64,000 nucleotides of DNA from Caldilineaceae bacterium (GCA_022824025.1 JAJEBF010000026.1:31501-95500), one strand, 5' to 3'; positions 51,031-60,704 are shown, counted from the stretch's first letter. The notes: a model not told the origin generated them from the sequence alone. Made by a program: numbers and translations.

Positions 51031-51378
51031 TCATTCTTTCGCAGCGAGGGCGCTGACTCCAACGGTTTCCGAGCCAGCAGGCAGTTGCGCTAGCACATCC
51101 AGATACCACCACCAATGTTCAGGTGTAACGCCTGCGGTGGTCTCGCGCCAATGGGTCAAATCTGCGATGGACTGGATAGCGTCGTTGTACTTCCGGACAT
51201 GCTGGAGTAGCTTCCTGTCTGCATTCGCCAAACGTGTCTGCTGGTCTGTGGTCAGAAGATGGCCTGCATCGTGAAGTTCGCTGCGTGTCATGAGCATTTG
51301 CAAATGCTCCAAGCCACTGACATCGGGAAACTCGACGTCCACTTCGTAAGCAGACAATCTCTCTTCGATAATGGTCAT
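51031..51378 (-). CDS. Hypothetical protein, second gene of a two-gene cassette
   Basis: 115 aa, unrecognised. Acidic N-terminal half (DVEFPDVSGLEHLQMLMT), then mainly helical sequence with LTTDQQTRLANADRKLLQH and EHWWWYLDVLAQLP. Its ATG overlaps the stop of the upstream gene by 4 nt. Small size, pairing, overlap and lower G+C suggest a toxin-antitoxin-like or other transferable module, with this one possibly the neutralising partner. The last helices end in ALAAKE. Confidence 0.6.
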   Translation of the reverse strand: MTIIEERLSAYEVDVEFPDVSGLEHLQMLMTRSELHDAGHLLTTDQQTRLANADRKLLQHVRKYNDAIQSIADLTHWRETTAGVTPEHWWWYLDVLAQLPAGSETVGVSALAAKE

Positions 51379-51743
51379 GATAGAACCTCATCCAGGGTGC
51401 CCATTTTTTCAAAAGCAGGATTACTCAAATACAGATCTGGGCGTTCAACGATATACGCGCTTTCAAGAAGTCCATCCAGAGCAAACAATGCCAGCCAAGT
51501 CCGCCGCTGTATGATTGAAACGACGGCTACGTAGGCAGCGCTGTTGTAAACATAAAGATACACTGTCGCATTCACGTCACCTACTACCGAGCGTATAATC
51601 CGTTCGTAGTCCGTCAGCGTTGCCTCAGGCGAAAGATGACCGCGCCTTTTGCGTTTCCCCAGGTGATTCGCAGCACTGCCCGGCTTCCAGCGTATTCGAT
51701 TCTGAACTAAGTGAATCGCGTCTGCCACCTTGGCACGCATCAT
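51375..51743 (-). CDS. Hypothetical protein, first gene of a two-gene cassette
   Basis: 122 aa, unrecognised. Basic N-terminus with HLGKRKRRGHLSPEATLTDYE, then a beta-rich part (ATVYLYVYNSAAYVAVVSI) and a VERPDLYL motif near the end. The architecture of a basic helix plus a small antiparallel sheet resembles RelE/BrnT-like toxins, but no catalytic pattern can be named. Two adjacent ATGs (51743, 51740) are possible starts. Lower G+C than the flanking genes. Confidence 0.6.
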   Translation of the reverse strand: MMRAKVADAIHLVQNRIRWKPGSAANHLGKRKRRGHLSPEATLTDYERIIRSVVGDVNATVYLYVYNSAAYVAVVSIIQRRTWLALFALDGLLESAYIVERPDLYLSNPAFEKMGTLDEVLS

Positions 51744-52261
51744 TCCGTCCCATTAGATGGCAAGAATAACGTCTAGTGGGTATTGTAGCGCGACGCGTCC
51801 GGTTTTCAAAGGGAATCCGAGCCCTGTTCTGGCGGCCCGACGCCCCATCTGAGTCCCCAGACAGTCATAGATCAAGTTTCAGTCTCCCGCCAAAGTCTTT
51901 CCCCCGACCAGAGCTCCACACAACCCAAAACGCAAGACACATCCCCCGAAATTTGGAAACAAGCCATGCCTGTTCTATCATTCCCCCTAACCCCAAATAA
52001 CCGCGTTCCGCCATCTATCCACCAAGCCGCAAAGCGCTGTCCGCCCGCTGAGTGAAAACCGTATCGAACTGATCAGTTTCGCAAGCGCCCAGCGTGGTCG
52101 CGATGCGCACATCATAATTTAGTATTCTTCACTCTGTGCAGAGCGAATCCTGAGGCGCGCCAACCCCCTGACCTGACCAAAAGACACCAAACCTATAGGT
52201 AAACCAGGGGCGCCCGCTGTTGCCCCATACTGTCAACAAAACACCCAAAAGGAGACAGAGT
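51744..52261. other. Divergent intergenic region before the sugar transporter operon
   Basis: 518 bp. It contains a 12-bp palindrome AACTGATCAGTT (52067-52078) followed by a CATAAT at 52113-52118 that could be a -10 element, though no good -35 is seen. The part 51800-52050 has no gene and no clear structure. Confidence 0.5.
52067..52078. promoter_or_regulatory. Palindrome, candidate operator of the sugar transport operon
   Basis: AACTGATCAGTT is a perfect 12-bp inverted repeat, of the size bound by GntR- or LacI-type regulators. It is 184 bp before the binding-protein ATG and 35 bp before CATAAT. No regulator gene lies nearby. Confidence 0.35.
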
Positions 52262-53608
52262 ATGTCCAAACTCCAAACGCTTTCCCATCAAAACATGAGC
52301 CGCCGCGACATGTTGCGCATTGCCGGCATCGGCACAGCCGGCGCCGCGCTTGCCGCCTGCGCGGCCCCCGCGGCCGCGCCCGACGCCGGCGCAGAGTCCG
52401 AACCGGCCATGGAGCCCGTAACCGTCATCGCCACCACCTCCATGCCCGTCAACACCTTCGACAACGCCCTCGATCGGTCCATGGAAAGGATCCCTGGCAT
52501 CGCTATGGAAGTGAATGCCAACGGCTGGGGCGAAGGCGGCTGGGATGGTTACTCAGACACCCTCCTCACCCGCATCGCCGGCGGCGAACAGATCGACGTC
52601 ATCATGATCGCTATCGAAGGCCTCCGCCTTCTCACCGCCAAAAACGTCCTCGTCGCCCTGGACGACTTCCTCGCCGGCGACGCCCCCGCAAACGAAATCC
52701 TGCAGAATGACGTCCACGTCACGCTGCGTGAAATGTTGCAGGTCGACGGCAAACAGTTCGAGTACCCCTTCTCCTGGAACAACATGGTCATGTACTACAA
52801 CACCGCCATTTTCGAGGAAGAAGGCTTGGACCCGCCCTCCACTGACTGGACCTGGGACGACTTCCTCGAAACCTGCCTGGCCGTCGCCAACGTGACAGGC
52901 GGAGCCGACGATCGTTTCGCCTACTCCTTCTGGGGCGCCGGCATGTTCGGCATGGCTGCCTGGTACTTTAATAACGACGTCTCCCCCTTGTCTGACGACT
53001 GGTTGGACTCCAATCTGCTCGATCCCAAGGTCGCCGAAACCGTTCAGTTCATGGCCGACCTGATTCTGGAACATAAAGTCGCCCCCAGCCCCGAAGGGTG
53101 GGATGAATGGGCCCAGTTCCACGCCGGCAACCTTGTCATGCGCACCTGCGGCCGCTGGTGCATCGGCGGGTCGCTCGAGGCCGAATTCGATACCTACGAT
53201 ATCCAATACCAACCGCACCGGGCCGGCCCGCTCAAGACTGTGGCCGGAACCGACGGTTGGGGTGTCTCCACTTCCAGTGAGAATCCGCACGAGGCGTGGG
53301 AAGTTGTCAAGCTGCTCTCCGACACCGATACTTCGATCGACATGGTGCAGTTGGGCGGCAACATCCCCGCCCTGCGCTCCGTCGCCGAGATGCCGGTGTT
53401 CTCCGAGTACGGACCGCCCAGTACGGCGCTCTTCTATGAATCGCTCGACTTCGCCGCAACCGTGCCGTCACCCACAAACTTTAATATCGTCGAACCAATT
53501 CTGAATCGCAACTACGCGACGATTTGGAACGGGGAACGCTCTGTTGAAGAGGCCCTTCAGGCCGCCCATGACGAGCTGCAGCCCGAAATGGACAAGCTGA
53601 AGGCATAA
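52262..53608 (+). CDS. Sugar ABC transporter substrate-binding protein
   Basis: 448 aa from the ATG at 52262, preceded by AAGGAG. Export signal with twin-Arg-like SRRDMLRIAG and lipobox LAAC, so a Tat-exported lipoprotein is likely. The mature chain has the family-1 extracellular solute-binding layout: an N-terminal ITRIAGGEQIDVIM-like segment, FEYPFSWNNMVMYYN, the aromatic ligand-site stretch WFNNDVSP-like, and MRTCGRWCIGG. It delivers oligosaccharides or glycosides to the two permeases downstream. The ATPase (MsmX/UgpC-type) is not encoded here. Confidence 0.9.
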   Translation: MSKLQTLSHQNMSRRDMLRIAGIGTAGAALAACAAPAAAPDAGAESEPAMEPVTVIATTSMPVNTFDNALDRSMERIPGIAMEVNANGWGEGGWDGYSDTLLTRIAGGEQIDVIMIAIEGLRLLTAKNVLVALDDFLAGDAPANEILQNDVHVTLREMLQVDGKQFEYPFSWNNMVMYYNTAIFEEEGLDPPSTDWTWDDFLETCLAVANVTGGADDRFAYSFWGAGMFGMAAWYFNNDVSPLSDDWLDSNLLDPKVAETVQFMADLILEHKVAPSPEGWDEWAQFHAGNLVMRTCGRWCIGGSLEAEFDTYDIQYQPHRAGPLKTVAGTDGWGVSTSSENPHEAWEVVKLLSDTDTSIDMVQLGGNIPALRSVAEMPVFSEYGPPSTALFYESLDFAATVPSPTNFNIVEPILNRNYATIWNGERSVEEALQAAHDELQPEMDKLKA

Positions 53609-53707
53609 GTAGCGCACACAAAGAGCAGGTTGCCCGGCGGCCTTTGGCCCATCGCCATTCGACCGCCAGGCAACCTGCCATTCCGGCAATTCAAGATAGG
53701 ACACGCA

Positions 53708-54649
53708 ATGACGTCTACCGCGCTGTCTGAAGACAGAGTAGACAGGCAAGCCACACCCCAACGAAGCAAAGCCCTGGCGCGGCGGGAAGCCTTGGCAGGC
53801 TATCTCTTTGCCACGCCTGCCCTCCTCGGCCTCCTCGTGTTCACCGCCTTGCCCATCGTCGCATCTCTCATCCTTATCTTCCTGCACTACGATCTGTTGA
53901 CACCGCCAAAGTGGGCCGGCGCCGAAAACGTAACCCGGCTTGCCACCGATTCCAGGATGTTCAAGATCTACTGGAACACGCTGCGGCTCACAGTCGGCGT
54001 CACACTCTTCAACAACGTTCTCGGCCTTCTCCTGGCCGTCGGTCTCAACCGCGCCATGCCATGGGGCCTGCGCTACGTCCTGCGCACCTCCATCTTTTTT
54101 CCGGTCATGACCACCACCGCCTCCCTCGCCGTCGTCTGGCGCTTCCTCCTCACGCAGGACAGAGGCGTGGTCAACTTCCTCATCGGCCAGATCGGGCTCG
54201 ACCCCGTGCCCTGGCTCAGCAGCTCCGCCTGGGCCCTGGTCTCAGCCATGATCTACGACGTCTGGAAGAGCTGCGGCTACCTGATGGTGATCTATCTCGC
54301 CGGCCTCCAGGGCATTCCCGCCGTCTACTACGAAGCCGCCCGCATCGACGGCGCCGGCTTCTGGCAACAGTTCCGCAACGTTACGCTCCCTCTCATCTCG
54401 CCCACTGCCTTCTTTGCCATCGTTATCTCTCTCATCGGCGCATTCCAGATCTTCGACAATGTGTGGGTACTCACCGAAGGCGGCCCGGGGGATGCCTCCC
54501 GCGTCATTGCCATGTATATCTACGAGAAGGCATTTCGCGGCTTTGAAATGGGCTACGCCTCAGCTGTCTCCTTCACCCTGTTTATCATCCTGATCGCGCT
54601 CACACTGCTGCAGTTCCTCGGCGCACGCCGCTGGGTTCACTATGAATAA
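53708..54649 (+). CDS. Sugar ABC transporter permease (MalF-like)
   Basis: 313 aa from the ATG at 53708, which has AGGA seven bases upstream; the frame opens earlier at 53630. Six hydrophobic helices, the first at GYLFATPALLGLLVFTALPI. The EAA loop YEAARIDGAGFWQQFRNVTLP contacts the ATPase. Forms the translocation pore with the next gene product in the cytoplasmic membrane. The 99-bp gap after the binding protein has no strong terminator. Confidence 0.93.
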   Translation: MTSTALSEDRVDRQATPQRSKALARREALAGYLFATPALLGLLVFTALPIVASLILIFLHYDLLTPPKWAGAENVTRLATDSRMFKIYWNTLRLTVGVTLFNNVLGLLLAVGLNRAMPWGLRYVLRTSIFFPVMTTTASLAVVWRFLLTQDRGVVNFLIGQIGLDPVPWLSSSAWALVSAMIYDVWKSCGYLMVIYLAGLQGIPAVYYEAARIDGAGFWQQFRNVTLPLISPTAFFAIVISLIGAFQIFDNVWVLTEGGPGDASRVIAMYIYEKAFRGFEMGYASAVSFTLFIILIALTLLQFLGARRWVHYE

Positions 54650-54706
54650 TGGGGCGCCCTGCTCAAAGCCGCCCCGTCAAACGACGACCGTCAAAAGACT
54701 AAGCTG

Positions 54707-55600
54707 ATGGCAACCACAACGGGTACCGCTTCCAAGCCTGTTTCACTTCCCAAATCATATAGAAAGTCAGTCTGGCTTCTGCTGGGTGAGGCTCTCCTGT
54801 GGATCCTCCTGATAGGCATTGCAATCATCGAAATCGCGCCCATCAGCTGGATGGTCTCGACCTCGTTGCGAGACCCGAAAAACTCTTTCGATCTCCCCCC
54901 CGACTTCTGGCCCACAGCGCTCCACTGGCAGAACTATGTCGCAGTAATCAACTCCCCTGACATTGAGTTCATGCTGTTTTTCTGGAACAGCCTCAAAATC
55001 GCTCTCATCGTCACCGGCGCGCAACTGCTTACCTGCTCGATGGCGGGATACGCCTTCGGCCGCCTGCGTTTTTTTGGTCGCGATATCCTCTTCGGACTGT
55101 TCCTCGCCTCGCTGATGGTCCCGGCAACCGTCACCCTGATTCCCTCCTTCATCATCATCCGCTCCCTCGACCTGATGAACACGCACTGGGCGCTCATCCT
55201 CCCCAGCGTTACCAGCGCATTCGGCGTATTCCTGCTGCGCCAGCACTTCAAATCCCTGCCCGAAGAGCTCCTCGACGCCGCCAAAATCGACGGCGCCGGC
55301 TACTTCCGCATCTACTGGCAGATCCTCCTCCCCTTGACCGGCCCCGCACTCTCCGCCCTCGGAATCTTTACCTTCCTCGCCTCCTGGAATAACTTCGTGG
55401 GACCGCTGCTCTTTCTGCGCGACTGGGACAAATTCACCTTCCCAATCGCCATCGCCACCATCCGCGGCTACATGGGTTCCGGCAACCAGTCCGAAGTACT
55501 CGCCGGCATCATGATCTCCATCTTCCCACTGCTCGTCTTCTTTCTTTTGGCCCAGCGATGGATCGTCCAGGGCGCCGCGATTACCGGCATGAAAGGATGA
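54707..55600 (+). CDS. Sugar ABC transporter permease (MalG-like)
   Basis: 297 aa, six helices starting at ALLWILLIGIAIIEIAPISW. The EAA loop LLDAAKIDGAGYFRIYWQILLP and the preceding LPEELLD are diagnostic. Partner of the MalF-like protein; it lies 57 bp downstream of it. Its stop overlaps the start of the YesL-like gene by 4 nt. Confidence 0.93.
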   Translation: MATTTGTASKPVSLPKSYRKSVWLLLGEALLWILLIGIAIIEIAPISWMVSTSLRDPKNSFDLPPDFWPTALHWQNYVAVINSPDIEFMLFFWNSLKIALIVTGAQLLTCSMAGYAFGRLRFFGRDILFGLFLASLMVPATVTLIPSFIIIRSLDLMNTHWALILPSVTSAFGVFLLRQHFKSLPEELLDAAKIDGAGYFRIYWQILLPLTGPALSALGIFTFLASWNNFVGPLLFLRDWDKFTFPIAIATIRGYMGSGNQSEVLAGIMISIFPLLVFFLLAQRWIVQGAAITGMKG

Positions 55601-56274
55601 CCAGTCAGCAGGGCATCACCGGCGGCACATACGTGGTACAGGTGGTCCAAACACTTTGGGAAAACCTGCCCCAACTGCTCTGGGCGGCGCTGCTCTTCAA
55701 TCTCGCCTGCCTGCCCGCCGCCTTCCTTTTCACCACCGGGCTCTTCATCCCCTCCTTGATCGCAGCCGCCCTCACCATTGGTCCTGCCTGGGCCGCCCTG
55801 CTGGCCTTCGATATGCGCCTCATGCAAGGCATCGTGCCCCGCCAATACACTATCTTCAACGACTTCCGCCGTGTCTGGCCTCGCAGCGCCCTCTTGAGCC
55901 TCCTGACCGCCTTTCCACTGCTCGCTCTGATGACAACCCTGCCATCTCTTGAGACCGAACCGGTAGCCCCCATCGTATGGATCGGCCTCGGAGCCGACCT
56001 CCTCGGATGCGCAGTCATGGCAACACTGTCGCTCTATGCCTTTCCCAATCTCTTCCAACAAAGCCAAATCGGCGTCCGAGCCCATATACGCGACGCCCTG
56101 ATCCTGGCCAGCCGCAATCCCGCCAACAGCCTGGGTATCCTGGCCATCGGCATTCTCTTCGCCTTCAGCGTCGTCTACATCAGCCTGGGCCTGCTCCTCC
56201 TCCTGCCAGCAGTCTACAGCCTCTTCATCGCCGCCAACTACCAACTCGTCATGCAAAAAGAGACGCAGGCATGA
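55597..56274 (+). CDS. YesL/DUF624-like membrane protein
   Basis: 225 aa from the ATG at 55597, which overlaps the permease stop (ATGA). About five hydrophobic helices (LLWAALLFNLACLPAAFLF onward) fill the chain. YesL-like proteins stand next to carbohydrate ABC importers in Firmicutes and Chloroflexota and probably help or modulate the transporter; their mechanism is unknown. A start at 55558 in the same frame is possible but would overlap the permease more. Confidence 0.72.
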   Translation: MTSQQGITGGTYVVQVVQTLWENLPQLLWAALLFNLACLPAAFLFTTGLFIPSLIAAALTIGPAWAALLAFDMRLMQGIVPRQYTIFNDFRRVWPRSALLSLLTAFPLLALMTTLPSLETEPVAPIVWIGLGADLLGCAVMATLSLYAFPNLFQQSQIGVRAHIRDALILASRNPANSLGILAIGILFAFSVVYISLGLLLLLPAVYSLFIAANYQLVMQKETQA

Positions 56275-56306
56275 CTTGTCCTGCCCCCAACCGTCTCAAC
56301 ACCGCA

Positions 56307-56360
56307 GTTCACTGACCACCGACCACTAACCACTGACCACTGCCGTTCTGACCACTGCAG
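56307..56360. repeat. 7-nt tandem repeat (ACCACTG/ACCACTA units)
   Basis: TTCACTG, ACCACCG, ACCACTA, ACCACTG, ACCACTG, then CCGTTCTG, ACCACTG, CAG. The last four parts match the 15.24 kb repeat in order. It fills most of the 99-bp gap before the glycosidase gene. Confidence 0.8.
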
Positions 56361-56373
56361 TCCGGAGATTCAA

Positions 56374-59001
56374 ATGGAGCGCTTCGTCTACAAGAACGAA
56401 AAAACCAACCAGATCAGCTTCCCGCTTGGCGGAATCGGCGCCGGCTGTATCGGGCTCGCCGGCAACGGCCGCCTCATCGACTGGGAAATCTTCAACCGCC
56501 CTAACAAGGGCGGCGTCAACGGCTTCTCCCACTTCGCCATCCGCGTCGAAGACAACAACGAAGTGGCCGACGCCCGCATCCTCCACGGCAACCTGCACGC
56601 CCCCTTCCAGGGTGACCTCCTCGCGCCCCAGTTCAGCACCTTCGGCTGGGGCCCCCGCCGAGAATATCTGACCGGGCTGCCCCACTTCGAAAGCGTCGAC
56701 TTCCGCGGTGAATTTCCCATCGCCGAGCTCTCTTACCGCGACGACACTTTCCCCGGCCAGGTCCAGCTGACCGCCTTCAACCCCTTCATCCCCACCAACG
56801 AGGACGACTCCGGCATCCCCGCCGCCTTCTTCGAATTCAGCGTCACCAACACCAACGCCGCCGACCTCACCTACACTGTCGTCGGCGTTCTCACCAATCC
56901 CCTCCCCGCCGTAAACCTCAATGCCGTCGAGGAACGCGCCTGGGGCCATGCCCTCCACCTCTCCTCCGACAGCCTTCAGCCCGAAGACCCCGCCTATGGC
57001 GACCTGACCCTCGCCACCGACGCCGGGCTCGCCGGCGATGTCGATGTCAGCTGGCAGCAGAATTGGTTCCGCGGCGCGTGGTTCGACAACCTCGAAGTCT
57101 ACTGGAAAGACCTCAATACGCCCGGTCCTTTCGAAAACCGCCTCTACGACACACCCGAACAGAGGGGCGTCGGCGCCCAGTTCACCCAGCAGGACACCGG
57201 CCTGCTCGCCGTCCACCTGCCCGTCGCGGCCGGCGAAACCCGCCGCGTCCGCTTTCTAATCAGTTGGAGCTTCCCCACCTGCGAAAACTACTGGAAGAAG
57301 GAACAGGCCGACGCAGGGACCTGGAAGAACTACTACGCTACCCTTTGGAACGATTCCAGGGCCAGCGCTCAGTACGCCATCGAGAACTGGCCCCGCCTCT
57401 ACGACGAAACCAAACGCTTCAAAGAAGCGCTCTTCGCCTCTACAATACCCCACGCAGCCCTCGACGCCGTCTCCGCCAACATCTCCATTCTCAAATCACC
57501 CACCGTGCTGCGCCTGGAAGACGGGACCTTCTACGGCTGGGAAGGCCTGCATCCCGACGAAGGCTGCTGCGAGGGCAGTTGCACCCACGTCTGGAACTAC
57601 CAACAAGCCCTCCCCTTCCTCTTTCCCCACCTGGAGCGCACCATGCGCACCGCCGACTACAAGTACAACCTGCTCGAAAACGGAGCCATGCCCTTCCGCA
57701 TCCAGCTCCCTCTCGGCTCAGAACCCTGGCCCTTCCGCCCATGCTGCGACGGCCAGTTCGGCGGCGTCATGAAAACCTATCGCGACTGGAAGATCAGCGG
57801 TGATCACGCCTGGCTGCGCTCCGTCTGGCCCGGCGTGCAGAAGTCCCTCGAATACGCCTGGAGCCCCGAAAACATCGACCGTTGGGACCCCGACAAGTCC
57901 GGCGTGCTCACCGGCCGCCAGCACCATACGCTCGATATGGAGCTCTTCGGCCCCAACTCCTGGCTGACAGGCTTCTACCTCGGCGCACTCAAAGCAGCCT
58001 CCGAAATGGCCGATGCCATAGGGGACGCGGCAAGCGCCTCCGAATACCATTCCATCTTTGAACGCGGCAAGGCCTGGGTCGATGCCAATCTCTTCAATGG
58101 CGAATACTACGTTCAGAAAGTCGACCTTGGCGATCGCGAACTCGTTGAATCCTACGGTCCCCAGGAGGACGCCCTCAAAGGCGGTTCCGCCCTCGACGCC
58201 TACTGGAACCCCGAACACAACGAGATCAAATATCAGATCGGAGAAGGCAGCAGCATCGACCAGGTTCTCGCCCAGTGGCACGCCTCCCTCTATGGGCTCG
58301 GCGACCTCCACGACCCCGATCAGGTCAAACAGGCCTGCGCCGCCATCTACAAGCACAACTTCGTCCCCGAAATGAGCCAGGCCTACAACCCCTGCCGCAT
58401 CTACGCTCTCAACGACGAAGGCGGTCTCGTCATCTGCGCCTGGCCCGAGGACGTCCACAAACCGCTCATCCCCGCCCCCTACTCCCAGGAAACAATGAAC
58501 GGCTTCGAATACGCCGCCGCCTGCCACATGATCATGGTCGGGCTCGTCGACGAAGGCATGCACTGCATCGACGCCATCCGGCACCGTTACGACGGCGAGC
58601 GCCGCAACCCCTGGAACGAATTCGAGTGCGGCAACAACTACGCCCGCAGCATGGCATCCTACGCCCTGCTCAACGCCTTCTCCGGCTTCCAGTTCGACAT
58701 GGTCAACGGCGCCATCGGCTTCCAGCCAGTCCAACCCGGCAACGGTGATTTCAGCTGCTTCTGGTCCCTCGACTCCGGCTGGGGTCAGTTCCAAATAACC
58801 CGGGAGCAGTGTTCCCTCAATGTCCTCTACGGCGCCCTCAATCTCCGGCGCCTGAACCTTCCCTTCCTCGCCTCCACACCCATTGCCTCCCTGACCCTCG
58901 ACGGCGAACCGGTTCCATTCAGCAAGCAAAACGGCGCCATCACCCTGCAGTCCGGAACCCAAATCCAGACCGGACAAACGCTCCGACTCCTCCACAAATA
59001 G
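56374..59001 (+). CDS. GH116 family beta-glycosidase (GBA2/DUF608-like)
   Basis: 875 aa, the full length for bacterial GH116 proteins. The N-terminal GBA2_N beta-sandwich has [19 protein letters not shown] and the catalytic (alpha/alpha)6 domain starts near 340. Conserved stretches are [18 protein letters not shown] at about 395-410, [14 protein letters not shown] around 515-530 (its Asp is the likely acid/base), [19 protein letters not shown] and [20 protein letters not shown]116 enzymes release glucose, xylose or N-acetylglucosamine by retaining hydrolysis; the real substrate here is open. No signal peptide, so it should act on imported glycosides. Co-directional with the sugar importer. 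Confidence 0.87.
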   Translation: MERFVYKNEKTNQISFPLGGIGAGCIGLAGNGRLIDWEIFNRPNKGGVNGFSHFAIRVEDNNEVADARILHGNLHAPFQGDLLAPQFSTFGWGPRREYLTGLPHFESVDFRGEFPIAELSYRDDTFPGQVQLTAFNPFIPTNEDDSGIPAAFFEFSVTNTNAADLTYTVVGVLTNPLPAVNLNAVEERAWGHALHLSSDSLQPEDPAYGDLTLATDAGLAGDVDVSWQQNWFRGAWFDNLEVYWKDLNTPGPFENRLYDTPEQRGVGAQFTQQDTGLLAVHLPVAAGETRRVRFLISWSFPTCENYWKKEQADAGTWKNYYATLWNDSRASAQYAIENWPRLYDETKRFKEALFASTIPHAALDAVSANISILKSPTVLRLEDGTFYGWEGLHPDEGCCEGSCTHVWNYQQALPFLFPHLERTMRTADYKYNLLENGAMPFRIQLPLGSEPWPFRPCCDGQFGGVMKTYRDWKISGDHAWLRSVWPGVQKSLEYAWSPENIDRWDPDKSGVLTGRQHHTLDMELFGPNSWLTGFYLGALKAASEMADAIGDAASASEYHSIFERGKAWVDANLFNGEYYVQKVDLGDRELVESYGPQEDALKGGSALDAYWNPEHNEIKYQIGEGSSIDQVLAQWHASLYGLGDLHDPDQVKQACAAIYKHNFVPEMSQAYNPCRIYALNDEGGLVICAWPEDVHKPLIPAPYSQETMNGFEYAAACHMIMVGLVDEGMHCIDAIRHRYDGERRNPWNEFECGNNYARSMASYALLNAFSGFQFDMVNGAIGFQPVQPGNGDFSCFWSLDSGWGQFQITREQCSLNVLYGALNLRRLNLPFLASTPIASLTLDGEPVPFSKQNGAITLQSGTQIQTGQTLRLLHK

Positions 59002-59034
59002 GCCCCCACTCCCTCCCAATCCACGCCAAAAAAC

Positions 59035-59062
59035 CGGCGCCGAGCTCCAAAGCTCGGCGCCG
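59035..59062. terminator. Perfect 12-bp hairpin after the GH116 gene
   Basis: CGGCGCCGAGCT, loop CCAA, AGCTCGGCGCCG. In the sense direction no T-run follows, but six A precede it, so a standard U-tract exists only for transcripts coming from the right on the minus strand. It could still act as a 3' border. Confidence 0.5.
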
Positions 59063-59219
59063 CCCCAGACAAGCAGGCAAAGATGCGCGCCACCCTTCAA
59101 CGCGGGTCAAAAAAGTGTTCTTAGCGCTTAATCGTGGACTGTCCAGCTCTCTTGCCCGGAACGTCTCAACCTCTACGAGCGCAAACAAGCCCAGGTAGAA
59201 GGTTCCGACCACTTCCGTA

Positions 59220-59225
59220 TATAAT
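59220..59225 (+). promoter_or_regulatory. Candidate -10 element of the glutamine-synthetase-like gene
   Basis: Perfect TATAAT inside GTATATAATT; the -35 region about 17 bp upstream (GTAGAA-like) is poor, so an activator may be needed. Confidence 0.4.
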
Positions 59226-59303
59226 TCCCTCAACGCAACGGAAGCGGAAATCACTCAGCAGTTTCCCGCGCCGGGCAAACCAGTCACGCCGGAGACCGAG
59301 ACC

Positions 59304-60704
59304 ATGCAGCCAGATCAAAACACAGCCCCAGGAATGCTCACCGTCGATCAACTGCGCACAGCCGTCGAAGACGGCTCTATCGACACCGTCATCATCGCAT
59401 TCCCCGACCCCTACGGAAAACTCATGGGCAAGCGCCTCGACGCCTCCTACTTCCTCACCGACGTCGCCCGCGGCGCCCACGCCTGCGACTACCTCTTCAC
59501 CATCGACATGGAAATGGAGCCTGTTCCCGGATACCAGTTCTCCAACTGGGAATCAGGCTACGGCGACGTCCACCTGGCCCCCGACCTCCCAACCCTTCGC
59601 CGCCTCTCCTGGCTCGACCGCACCGCCCTCGTACTCTGCGATGCCCAGATCGATCCCAGTCATGAACCCGTATCTGTCGCCCCCCGTTCCATCCTGCGCA
59701 AACAGCTCGAACGCCTGCACGCCCATGGATTCGAAGCCATGGCCGGTTCCGAGCTCGAGTACTTTCTCTATCGCACCTCCTACCTCGACGCCGCCCGCAA
59801 CGATTACCGTGACCTGGCCGAAGTCGGATGGTACCGCGAAGACTACACCCTTCTGCAGATGTCCAGGACCGAAGACCTCAACGGCGCATTCCGCCGCCGC
59901 CTCGCCGCATCCGGCGTCCCCGTCGAGTCCACCAAGGGCGAGTTCGGCAAAAACCAGCACGAGCTCAACATCCGCTTCGCCCCAGTCCTCGAAATGGCCG
60001 ACCGCCATCTCCTCCTTAAGCAGGCGGTGAAGGAAATCTCAGACCAGCTCGGCTGCAGCGCCACCTTCATGGCCAAGCCCTACGCGGGGGAGGCCGGCTC
60101 CAGCGCCCATCTCCACGTAAGCCTCTGGACCACCGTCGACGGAGGCCTGACCAACGCCTTCCCCGGCAACGCCAACCTCTCCGGCATCGCCTGCTCTGAC
60201 ACCTTCCGCTGGTTCCTCGGCGGCTGGATGTCCTACGTGCCCGAGCTCATGGTCTGCTACGCCCCAACCGTCAATGCATACAAACGCTTTGAGGCCGGCA
60301 GCTGGGCCCCAACCGCGCTCGCCTGGTCGCCCGACAACCGCACCGCCGGCTTTCGCGTCGTCGGCGCCGGGCCCAGCCTGCGCATTGAATGCCGCATCCC
60401 CGGCGCGGACATCAACCCATACCTCGCCTACGCAGCCGTCATCGCTTCCGGCCTCGCCGGCATCGACCAGCGGATTGAACCCCCGCCCGCGCACGTCGGC
60501 GACGTCTACGCAGCCGCTGACATCCAGCCGCTTCCCGCCACCCTCGAAGAAGCCGTCAGCAGCTTCTCAACCAGCGGCCTCGCCCGCGCCGCATTCGGCG
60601 CCGACGTCGTCGAACATTACTCCCACTTCTACGCCACCGAAGCCCAAGCCTTCCGCAACGCCGTCACCGACTGGGAACGCACCCGCTACTTCGAGCGCAT
60701 CTAG
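59304..60704 (+). CDS. Glutamine synthetase family ligase (PuuA-like)
   Basis: 466 aa, ATP-dependent gamma-glutamyl ligase fold. Seen are the N-terminal beta-grasp (VIIAFPDPYGKLMGKR), the metal-site GSELEYFLY, QHELNIRF, the HxH-type SSAHLHVSLW, the ATP region NAYKRFEAGSWAPTALAWSPDNR, and RIECRIPGADINPYLAYAA. This NxNxxxR-and-DNRTA pattern fits gamma-glutamylpolyamine synthetase or similar amine-utilising members rather than GlnA. Alone between the glycosidase and an SDR. The amine substrate is unknown. Confidence 0.87.
   Translation: MQPDQNTAPGMLTVDQLRTAVEDGSIDTVIIAFPDPYGKLMGKRLDASYFLTDVARGAHACDYLFTIDMEMEPVPGYQFSNWESGYGDVHLAPDLPTLRRLSWLDRTALVLCDAQIDPSHEPVSVAPRSILRKQLERLHAHGFEAMAGSELEYFLYRTSYLDAARNDYRDLAEVGWYREDYTLLQMSRTEDLNGAFRRRLAASGVPVESTKGEFGKNQHELNIRFAPVLEMADRHLLLKQAVKEISDQLGCSATFMAKPYAGEAGSSAHLHVSLWTTVDGGLTNAFPGNANLSGIACSDTFRWFLGGWMSYVPELMVCYAPTVNAYKRFEAGSWAPTALAWSPDNRTAGFRVVGAGPSLRIECRIPGADINPYLAYAAVIASGLAGIDQRIEPPPAHVGDVYAAADIQPLPATLEEAVSSFSTSGLARAAFGADVVEHYSHFYATEAQAFRNAVTDWERTRYFERI

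Larger units (their letters stand above)
59002..59303. other. Intergenic region between the GH116 gene and the glutamine-synthetase-like gene
   Basis: 302 bp. It holds a very stable hairpin (59035-59062), a probable promoter with TATAAT at 59220-59225, and an 80-nt leader. No gene. Confidence 0.6.

Noticed and set aside
57718..59100. 460-codon open frame on the minus strand opposite the GH116 gene
   Set aside because: It is a shadow frame of a high-G+C gene: sequence is Gly/Val/Glu-rich without domain features, and the GH116 protein on the other strand is clearly real.
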